64,000 bases of DNA from assembly GCA_964504305.1 (NCBI GenBank), contig CAZDEB010000003.1, positions 1-64,000 on the forward strand. Reading direction: 5' to 3'. Positions 9,662-16,429 of this stretch are shown piece after piece. This DNA comes from UBA11606 sp964504305 (GTDB lineage: Bacteria; Actinomycetota; Acidimicrobiia; Acidimicrobiales; Aldehydirespiratoraceae). Each line of letters opens with the position of its first letter. Position 1 is the stretch's first letter. The notes beneath the pieces are model-generated. The model did no database searches. It saw only the letters and a program-made list of their open reading frames with translations, and was not told where the DNA came from. A program made the position numbers and the translations under genes.

Positions 9662-10823
9662 TGCCGATGGTCGTGACCCCGCAACGTTCCCCGAGGGTGT
9701 ACGAGAGTTCGCTCGCTGACCAATGTGTGTTGTTCAACGAGGTTGATCGGCGTCTGCATGTGCTCAACGCGAGCGCCGCGGCTGTGTGGGACTCGCTGAT
9801 AGATCGCTCAACGGTAGGTGAGCTCGCAAACCAGGTTGCGGCGCGGTTCGGGGTCGGTCAGTCGGTGGTCGACAACGACGTACGGCGGGTTCTAGACCAG
9901 TTCTTGGCTGATGGTTTGGTCAGCGGAACCCGACGAGACGAACCGGCCGAAAGGCCCGTGCGGGCGCGACCGTTGGAGCCGAGGGGTGATCACCGCCTCG
10001 ACCGGGTCCGAGCGCTCGACGCGATAGTCGAGATCGACATCTACGACGACGAGGTTCGCGGCCTCGTCTTGGCAGCAACCGCGCCGCTGGCGTCGGCGGA
10101 GCGAGCGACGCATCGTTTGACGGTTCGTGACACCACAAATGGCGGATGCGCCGTCACGGCCCATCATGGTGAGCCAACCCACGTCGGTTCTCGCCTCGGG
10201 GCGGCAGTGCGGGCCATCGCCGAAATCAACTCCCTCGCGGTCGGTTCGGTTGCTGGGGATCTGGCATTTCATGCCGGAGCAGTCGGCGCGGCCGGCGGGG
10301 TGGCGTTATTGCCCGCCGCGTCCAATCATGGCAAGTCGACGCTTACCGCCGCTCTAGTGGCCGCGGGGTCAAAGTATCTCACCGATGAGGCGGCCGTTGT
10401 CGACTCACGAGGCTGGTGCCGGCCCTTTCCCAAGGCCATAGCGCTCGATCCGGGCTCATTCGGACTCTTCCAGAGTGCGAGCCGATTCCGACTTCTCCGC
10501 TGTCCAAACAGCTGATGCGTCGTGAATGGCATGTAGATCCAACTCGACTCGGCACGGTCGGCGACTCTGGTCCGGTTCGGGTCGTTGTGTGTCCGTCCTG
10601 GCGCGCCGGCGCTACAACTCGCGTGAGCCGCGTTGCGCCGGTCGAAGCACTCCACTTGCTGTTGGGAAACGCCTTCGATTTCGTAAAGGGTGCGGGGCCG
10701 ATTTTCGAACGGTTGGTCAGGCTTGCCGAGGCCGTACCGATCTACCGGATGGGCTACAGCCGCCTTGATGAGGCAGTGGCATGCGTAACCGCGCTAATAG
10801 AAGATCCGACTCGTCGGTTCTAG
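9661..10823 (+). CDS. PqqD-like domain fused to HprK-related kinase, frameshifted
   Basis: The N-terminal 90 residues (CVLFNEVDRRLHVLNASAAAVWDSL...) form a PqqD-like winged helix. The rest resembles HPr-serine-kinase-related proteins: GDLAFHAGAVG, P-loop ASNHGKST near residue 222, then YLTDEAAVV and PFPKAIALDPGSFGLF. After GLF the first frame runs into RFRLLRCPNS and a stop at 10515. The matching continuation (PECEPIPTSPLSKQLMRREW...) is in the -1 frame and runs to 10823. Adding one C in the TTCCAG at about 10474 restores a single 388-residue protein. I saw no slippery heptamer, so this is a sequence error or a recent pseudogene rather than programmed slippage. The start ATG 9661 overlaps the upstream stop; GTG 9658 is an alternative. 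Confidence 0.75.
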
Positions 10824-12514
10824 ACGTTGCGACGGTTGCGGCGACGCTCGGGGCTGCTCGGTAGATCCGTAGCGCTGGCCAGTCCTTTTCTTCTTCGCTT
10901 TTCGGCATATTGGGCCTCGTCGGCGGAGCGGAGAAGATCGCCGGGAGTGGTGATGTCGGCGCTTGCCAAGGCAATACCGCACGACAACGACCGGTTTCGT
11001 CCCGACTCGGCGAACAGACGCACTGCGAGTTCGGTCACCGGTTCGGCCGACAACATCCCGCCACCGTCAAGCACGATGCAAAATTCGTCGCCACCGATTC
11101 GACAAGTAATCGAGTTGGCAACCGTCGAGGCCGCCTGACTGAGTGCGTTGGCGGCCTCGACGAGTAGTTCGTCGCCCGCGGCGTGCCCGAGATTGTCGTT
11201 GACAAGCTTGAGACCGTCGACGTCGCACATGATCACCGCCACATCTTGGCGGTCGATGGTGTTGCGGCCAAATATCGCGACAAGCCGATCGGTGAGTACG
11301 CGGCGATTCGACAACCCGGTGAGCGGATCGCGAAGCGCTAGTTCTTCGAATTCGGCGATTCGTTCGGCTTGGCTAACGGCCGCGGCAACGTGGGTCGCGA
11401 CCAGGCGAAGGGTGGAAAGGTCGTCGTGATCGAGGGCACTGGCATTGGCCCGAGTCGATGCCCAAACAACCCCCCAGACCGTCTCACCGATGACGATTGG
11501 CCAAGCGGCCTCGGACCTCAGGCCGCGCTCGCGCAACGACGACACGCCATCGTCGTCGGCTCGACCTTCGTCCACCGAACGGACGAAACCTTCGCCGGCG
11601 AGTAATCGGTCAAAACCTGGCCGATCGGCCTCGTCATGAAAATCGCTTACCGGGAAACGTTCTTCGGTCGAGCGGTTCCCGACGTTGAGCAAGGTTTCGA
11701 ATCGACCTTGGTCTCGTTCTACCCGGCCGATCGAAACCGCGTCGGCGTGCAACGCTCGTTGAGCTTGCTCGGCAATGACCAACAAGACGTCGGGCATCCG
11801 GTCGGCGGCCCGAACTGCGGCGCCGATGGACACGAGGGCCTCGACGGGCGAGTCGCGCTCGGGGGAGATGAATCGGTCGAGTCCATCGAGGATCTGGTCG
11901 AGCTGAATATCGCTCGGCAGCGAATCTATCGACGCAAGTTCGACTGCCGCCGCCGCGCCGAGGTCGGGATCGAGAGCGGAGCCCAGGAGATCGTCGACTC
12001 GTCGTTGTCGTGCTCCCCAGTTTGGGGCCGCTCCGGGATGAGGGTGTCCGACCAACGTCGCGGCGAGCGCAAGGAGGCGAGCGGCGAGGGGAATATCGGG
12101 TCCGCGCATTCCGTGGGGACCACCGCTGCCGTCCCATCGCTCGAATTGGTGTCGCACCGCGCGCGCTGCTCCTTCGAGGCCGGCGAGGCGCTGCAACATG
12201 GTTGCAGTGAGCACCGCAGAAGCCGGATCGGGCAGGAGATCGACCGAACCCACGGGGCGGACATGGGTGAGAACAATGCCGATTTCGGCGAGCAACGAGC
12301 CGGTGATGGCGTCAACGCGGTCTTGGGTTGGGCAACCAGCGGCGACCGCGATGCGATCAACGAGTAGCGCTCGTAGTGAGGCGCGGCGAGCGGCCGGTGG
12401 GTCGAATACTTCGAGCGTTCGGGCCAGCGCTACTACGGAAGCCGCGGCGGCTCGATCGAGCGGCCGACTAGCGGTGTCGGTGCGCTCGGGCGCGTCGGGA
12501 AATACAGGATCCAT
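10820..12514 (-). CDS. degenerate HD-GYP / GAF / GGDEF diguanylate cyclase
   Basis: A 564-residue soluble signalling protein. Residues about 20-180 resemble the C-terminal part of an HD-GYP phosphodiesterase (ERWDGSGGPHGMRGPDIPLAARLLA), but GYP reads GGP and the catalytic HD pair is not apparent, so it is probably inactive. A GAF domain follows at about 220-380. The GGDEF domain has an intact GGDEF motif at residues 474-478 and LRDPLTGLSNRR at its start. No RxxD inhibitory site is seen before it. It likely makes cyclic di-GMP. I start at ATG 12514, which has GGAGGTG eight bases upstream, rather than the TTG at 12547. The stop shares a CTAG with the convergent HprK-like gene. Confidence 0.85.
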   Translation of the reverse strand: MDPVFPDAPERTDTASRPLDRAAAASVVALARTLEVFDPPAARRASLRALLVDRIAVAAGCPTQDRVDAITGSLLAEIGIVLTHVRPVGSVDLLPDPASAVLTATMLQRLAGLEGAARAVRHQFERWDGSGGPHGMRGPDIPLAARLLALAATLVGHPHPGAAPNWGARQRRVDDLLGSALDPDLGAAAAVELASIDSLPSDIQLDQILDGLDRFISPERDSPVEALVSIGAAVRAADRMPDVLLVIAEQAQRALHADAVSIGRVERDQGRFETLLNVGNRSTEERFPVSDFHDEADRPGFDRLLAGEGFVRSVDEGRADDDGVSSLRERGLRSEAAWPIVIGETVWGVVWASTRANASALDHDDLSTLRLVATHVAAAVSQAERIAEFEELALRDPLTGLSNRRVLTDRLVAIFGRNTIDRQDVAVIMCDVDGLKLVNDNLGHAAGDELLVEAANALSQAASTVANSITCRIGGDEFCIVLDGGGMLSAEPVTELAVRLFAESGRNRSLSCGIALASADITTPGDLLRSADEAQYAEKRRRKGLASATDLPSSPERRRNRRNV

Positions 12515-12651
12515 TCGCCCGGCACCTCCTCGTACGCACTTGCCCAAATTACGCCGTCAGTATGGTCTATCAGAGAATGTTCGCCACGCAAAGTGCGAAT
12601 TTATGTCACCGACGGTGGTATGGGAGTGCTGCTGAGGACGCCGGAGGCTAT

Positions 12652-13236
12652 CTAGGTGGCAATCAACTCGTCTATTGCTGAGGACAGTCCTTCTTCGCCC
12701 ATCGCTCCGACGAAAATGCCCGCGCTGCCGTCGTCATTGATGAATACGAAACTTGGCTGACTGCCCACTCCGAAACCGGACCAGACGGAGCCATCGACGT
12801 CGGCTATGTGAGGGAAACCGCCAACGCCAGTGTCGTTGATGAACCGGCTCATAGCGCTGAGTTCGTCGCGACCCGCAACCCCTACGACGGCAACTTGGCC
12901 TTCGTACTTTTTCTGCACCGATGCGACCGCACCGGACTCTCGGATACAGGTCGGTCACCAAGGGGCCCAGAACCACAACACAAGGTCTTGGCCTTCGTAG
13001 TCGCCGGCATCGAAGGTGCCGCCGTCTACCTGGTCGGCCACAAAAGTGAAGGGCCAGGCGGCGGCATCGCCGGTAGCAGCAGCATCATCTGAAGCGCCAC
13101 CTGAAGCGCCATCTGAAGCGCCATCTGAAGAGGGTGCGGCGGAGGCTTCGGCTGGCGCGGTGGTTGTTTCGGCGTCGGTGCTACACGCGGCCGCGATCAA
13201 CAGAGTCGCGAGGATGGGCGCGGCGAGACGTTTCAT
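12652..13236 (-). CDS. thioredoxin-like lipoprotein with in-frame UGA (putative selenocysteine, UxxC)
   Basis: A 194-residue TlpA/redoxin-type protein if the TGA at 12955-12957 is read as selenocysteine (residue 94). The start MKRLAAPILATLLIAAAC is a lipoprotein signal peptide with the lipobox Cys at 18. An Ala/Ser/Asp/Gly linker follows. The fold begins at WPFTFVADQVDGG. The active site reads W-A-P-W-U94-P-T-C97, where family members have WCxxC, and the same frame continues with VAVVGVAGRDE, GVGGFPHIADVDG and the cis-proline SQPSFVFI to a normal stop. A SECIS-like hairpin lies downstream of the UGA (separate entry). It probably acts as an outer-face thiol-disulfide oxidoreductase. The alternative is a nonsense mutation of a Cys codon. 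No selenocysteine machinery genes are in the window. Confidence 0.82.
12918..12935 (-). promoter_or_regulatory. bacterial SECIS-like hairpin
   Basis: On the minus-strand transcript, bases 20-37 after the UGA fold into seven consecutive pairs, one of them G-U, closing a GGUC tetraloop. The loop bases are at 12925-12928. Bacterial SECIS elements sit inside the reading frame directly after the UGA with an apical loop about 16-37 bases downstream and a G at its start. The E. coli fdhF element has the same GGUC at its apex. Position, stem length and loop all fit. Confidence 0.75.
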
Positions 13237-13308
13237 ATGCTTCGAGAGTACGCTCGACCAAGTGGTTAGCCACGTCACCGTGTCCCTATCGTCGGTTGGA
13301 GCACACTC

Positions 13309-13401
13309 TTGAGCACCCGCAAACTCATCCTCACGGCCATGTTGTGTGGCATGGCCATCCTGCTGGCATCCGCGATTCAACTCACTCAAGCCCTGCGCTG
13401 A
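13309..13401 (+). CDS. possible 30-residue single-pass membrane peptide
   Basis: A short frame starting at TTG 13309 encodes STRKLILTAM followed by a hydrophobic segment (LCGMAILLASAIQL) and a TGA at 13399-13401. GGAG at 13298-13301 is seven bases upstream, a good ribosome-binding site. The composition, a basic N-terminus and one membrane helix, is that of a real small membrane protein. It sits between the divergent thioredoxin lipoprotein and lpdA, so it could be co-regulated with either. I cannot assign a function. Confidence 0.45.
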   Translation: MSTRKLILTAMLCGMAILLASAIQLTQALR

Positions 13402-13406
13402 CGCCG

Positions 13407-13442
13407 GTCTTAACCCCCGTGGGCCAGTCTTATCCCCCCGTG
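13407..13442 (+). repeat. two direct repeats upstream of lpdA
   Basis: The block GTCTTAACCCCCGTG is followed 20 bases later by GTCTTATCCCCCCGTG. Two copies spaced by about two helical turns just upstream of a TAGGAT (13467-13472) that resembles a -10 box could be a tandem regulator site for lpdA. The functional reading is inference. Confidence 0.4.
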
Positions 13443-13461
13443 TGCTTGCGCTGACATTGAT

Positions 13462-14901
13462 GTGGCTAGGATCGCAGCGATCGAGGAGGTGAGTGCGACG
13501 GACGCACAACATGACGTCATAGTGATCGGCGGTGGACCCGGCGGTTACGCTGCGGCCCTCTATGGAGCCGGTATAGGTCTCGACATCGGGCTGGTTGAAA
13601 ACAACATCTTGGGCGGTACATGCCTCAATGTTGGGTGCATCCCCGCCAAGGAACTGCTCGAGACCGCCCATGTTTTTCGCACTGTGCAACATGCCGCCGA
13701 CTTTGGCGTAAATACTTCGGCGCCCACCATCGAGTGGGGCACCACGCTTACACGCAAGCAAACAATCATCGATCAGTTGGTTGGCGGGGTGACCGGGCTT
13801 CTGAAGTCACGCAAGGTCACGGTCTACAACGGCACCGGATCGTTGGGGCCCGACCGAACCGTCACGGTCAGTGGCGACGACGGCACCCAGACGATTAGAG
13901 GCGGAGCCGTAATTTTGGCCGCCGGTTCGCAGACCCGCACCATCCCCGGCTTTGAAGTCGACGGCAAACTCATCATGACCTCCGACGAAGTTCTGTCGAT
14001 GTCAGAACTCCCCGAGTCAGCGGTCGTCATAGGAGGCGGAGCCATCGGGTGCGAATTCGCGTCGATGATGGGCGATCTTGGCGTCAAAGTCACGATCCTC
14101 GAGGCCATGCCTCAGATCCTTGCCGGTTGTGATTCCGACGCCGCCAAGGTTGTGGAGCGGTCGTTCAAAAAGCGGGGAATTGTCACCAAGACCGGCGTCA
14201 TGGTCAAGGGCCACGTACCCGACCCGTCAGGTGCCACCACAACGGTGTCCTTCGGCGACGACGAATCCGTCACCGTCGAAGCGGTGATTGTTTCGGTGGG
14301 GCGCCGGCCGTTTGCCGATCTGCTGGGTCTTCAAGGCACCGGGGTGGTCGTAGACGAGCGAGGATTCATCTCTGTTGATGACCGCTGTCGCACCGGCGAA
14401 AGCGGTGTATGGGCGGTGGGAGACATCATCAACACTCCGCAACTGGCTCACGTCGCGTTTGCCGAAGGAATGCTGGCAATCCGCGACATTCTTGGTGAGG
14501 ACCCCAACCCGCTTGATCATCACGGCACGCCGTGGTGCATTTATTGTCACCCCGAGGTGGCCTTTGCCGGCTACACCGAAGACAGTGCCAAAGCAGCCGG
14601 GTTCGACGTGGTCGCGTCCAAGCACAACTTCATAGGCAATGGTCGAGCCAAAATCGTTGGCGACACCGACGGTATTGTCAAGATCATCGCCGAGAAACGC
14701 GCCGATGGTAGTGCGGGCCGAATCCTCGGCGTTCACATGGTCGGACCCTGGGTCACCGAACAGTTGGGGCAGGGTTATCTTGCCGTCAACTGGGAGGCCA
14801 CCGTCGACGACGTTGCTGCCTTCATCCAGCCCCATCCGACAATGAGCGAGTTGTTCGGCGAGACTGTCCTGTCGCTAACCGGCCGCGGTCTTCACGGCTA
14901 G
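13462..14901 (+). CDS. lpdA: dihydrolipoyl dehydrogenase (E3)
   Basis: A 479-residue flavoprotein that reoxidises dihydrolipoyl groups of 2-oxoacid dehydrogenase complexes with NAD. It shows GGGPGG at 23-28 (FAD), the redox disulfide CLNVGC (C54/C59), GGGAIGCEFASMMGDLG (NAD site), and the C-terminal PHPTMSELFGE segment with the catalytic His-Glu pair. The GTG at 13462 lacks a clear ribosome-binding site. GTG 13489 gives a more typical N-terminus (SATDAQHDVIVIGGG) and lies right at a GGAGGTGA, so the true start may be there. It heads a run with sucB and the lipB-lipA fusion. Confidence 0.93.
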   Translation: MARIAAIEEVSATDAQHDVIVIGGGPGGYAAALYGAGIGLDIGLVENNILGGTCLNVGCIPAKELLETAHVFRTVQHAADFGVNTSAPTIEWGTTLTRKQTIIDQLVGGVTGLLKSRKVTVYNGTGSLGPDRTVTVSGDDGTQTIRGGAVILAAGSQTRTIPGFEVDGKLIMTSDEVLSMSELPESAVVIGGGAIGCEFASMMGDLGVKVTILEAMPQILAGCDSDAAKVVERSFKKRGIVTKTGVMVKGHVPDPSGATTTVSFGDDESVTVEAVIVSVGRRPFADLLGLQGTGVVVDERGFISVDDRCRTGESGVWAVGDIINTPQLAHVAFAEGMLAIRDILGEDPNPLDHHGTPWCIYCHPEVAFAGYTEDSAKAAGFDVVASKHNFIGNGRAKIVGDTDGIVKIIAEKRADGSAGRILGVHMVGPWVTEQLGQGYLAVNWEATVDDVAAFIQPHPTMSELFGETVLSLTGRGLHG

Positions 14902-14995
14902 GTTTGCTGCCAGTATCAACCCATTGCGCCACATTCAACATCTGTATTCGACAACCCAAGTCGGCGAAAATCAAAGCCGGTAAGAAGGAACTCTC

Positions 14996-16429
14996 ATGGC
15001 CGACGTGACTATGCCCCAACTGGGCGAGACCGTCACTGAAGGAACGATCACTCAGTGGTTCAAGAACGTCGGTGACGACGTCGCGATGGACGAGATCCTT
15101 TTCGAGATCTCGACCGACAAGGTCGACTCCGAGGTGCCTTCTCCGGTCGCGGGCACCGTCACCGAGATCCTGGCCGCCGAGGGCGAAACCGTCGAGGTTG
15201 GTCAAGTGCTTTGTCGGGTCGGCGAAGCCGGCTCTGCGCCAGCACCGGCCGCCGAGGCCGCTCCTGCGCCCGCCGCCGAGCCCGCTCCCGCCCCAGCCCC
15301 TACTCCTACCCCGGAGCCGGTGATTGCGTCTGTTCCCGCGCCAGATCCGACCCCGCCGCCCGCTCCGGAGCCTGCACCGGCCCCCGCTGCTCCAGCCCCG
15401 GTTGCCCCGGCCGCCGAAACCGCGCCCGCTGGCTCGCTGATCCTGTCGCCGGTTGTGCGTCGACTGATCTCCGACAACGACCTCGATGTTTCGACGATTG
15501 TCGGGTCCGGCCTCGGCGGCCGAATCACCCGTGGGGACGTCGAGAAGATTATCCAGGAACGAGCGGCCGGCTCCGCTCCCGCCCAGGCCGCGCCTGCTGC
15601 GCCGACCCAGCCGGCACCGTCCGCTCCTGCTCCGGCCGCTCCTGCTCCGGCCGCACCCGCTTCGGCCACACCGGCCGCTCCCGCGACCGTCGCTCCCACC
15701 CCCGCGGTCGGCGCCCGCGACCAGGTGGTTGCGCTCAACAACATCCGGACCCGCACGGCCGAACACATGGTGATGTCCAAGCACACGTCGCCGCACGTGC
15801 TCACGGCAATGGAGATCGACTACGAGCGGGTGGAGCAAGTCCGCAAGTCCGCCAAAACCAGCTGGAAGGCCGAAGAAGGCTTCAGCCTCACCTACTTGCC
15901 GTTTATTGCCCGTGCCGTGGTCGATGCGTTGCGCGACTTCCCCCATCTCAACGCCAGCTTTGGGGGAGACCATCTTGTCGTGCACAACGAGATCAACCTC
16001 AACGTTGCCGTCGACATTGATTTCGACGGCTTGTTGGCTCCCGTGGTCAGAGGCGCCGGTGGTAAGCGCCTTCGCCAGATCGCCCGCGACATCGTCGACG
16101 TTGCGTCTCGCACCCGTACCAAGCAACTGACCCCCGATGATTTGTCTGGCGGCACCTTCACGCTCACCAACGCCGGCCAGTACGGGACGATGATGCAGTT
16201 CCCGATCATCAACCAGCCACAGGTCGCGATCCTTTCAACCGACGGCGTCAAGCGAAAGCCCGTGGTGGTCACCGACGAGTTCGGTAACGAATCGATTGCG
16301 ATCCATTCGGTTGGGGTTCTCGCTCTTGCCTGGGATCATCGGGCTTTCGACGGGGCCTACGCCGCCGCCTTCTTGAACCGGATTCAGGAGATTCTCGAAT
16401 CTCGCGACTGGGAGGCCGAGGTCCGCTGA
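14996..16429 (+). CDS. sucB: dihydrolipoamide acyltransferase (E2), SucB-type
   Basis: A 477-residue E2 core enzyme of a pyruvate or 2-oxoglutarate dehydrogenase complex. A single lipoyl domain occupies residues 1-77 with the lipoylated K42 in STDKVD. A long Ala/Pro linker, an E3-binding domain at about 150-185 (SPVVRRLISDNDLD...GRITRGDV), and a second Ala/Pro linker follow. The catalytic domain ends with WDHRAFDGA, His448 and Asp452 being catalytic. Actinobacterial SucB proteins often have two or three lipoyl domains; this one has only one. AAGAAGGAA upstream of the ATG is the ribosome-binding site. Confidence 0.92.
   Translation: MADVTMPQLGETVTEGTITQWFKNVGDDVAMDEILFEISTDKVDSEVPSPVAGTVTEILAAEGETVEVGQVLCRVGEAGSAPAPAAEAAPAPAAEPAPAPAPTPTPEPVIASVPAPDPTPPPAPEPAPAPAAPAPVAPAAETAPAGSLILSPVVRRLISDNDLDVSTIVGSGLGGRITRGDVEKIIQERAAGSAPAQAAPAAPTQPAPSAPAPAAPAPAAPASATPAAPATVAPTPAVGARDQVVALNNIRTRTAEHMVMSKHTSPHVLTAMEIDYERVEQVRKSAKTSWKAEEGFSLTYLPFIARAVVDALRDFPHLNASFGGDHLVVHNEINLNVAVDIDFDGLLAPVVRGAGGKRLRQIARDIVDVASRTRTKQLTPDDLSGGTFTLTNAGQYGTMMQFPIINQPQVAILSTDGVKRKPVVVTDEFGNESIAIHSVGVLALAWDHRAFDGAYAAAFLNRIQEILESRDWEAEVR

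Noticed and set aside
10460..10520. Programmed -1 frameshifting in the HprK-like gene
   Set aside because: No X-XXY-YYZ slippery heptamer and no evident stimulatory hairpin, so an indel is the simpler reading.
13085..13135. Short direct repeats of about 12 bases that could look like a CRISPR or tandem array
   Set aside because: They are in-frame Ser-Asp-Gly-Ala coding repeats in the linker of the thioredoxin-like lipoprotein.
14822..16126. A 434-codon minus-strand frame rich in Gly and Arg
   Set aside because: It is the antisense shadow of the sucB Ala/Pro linkers. The composition mirrors the sense strand, and sucB is a clear gene.
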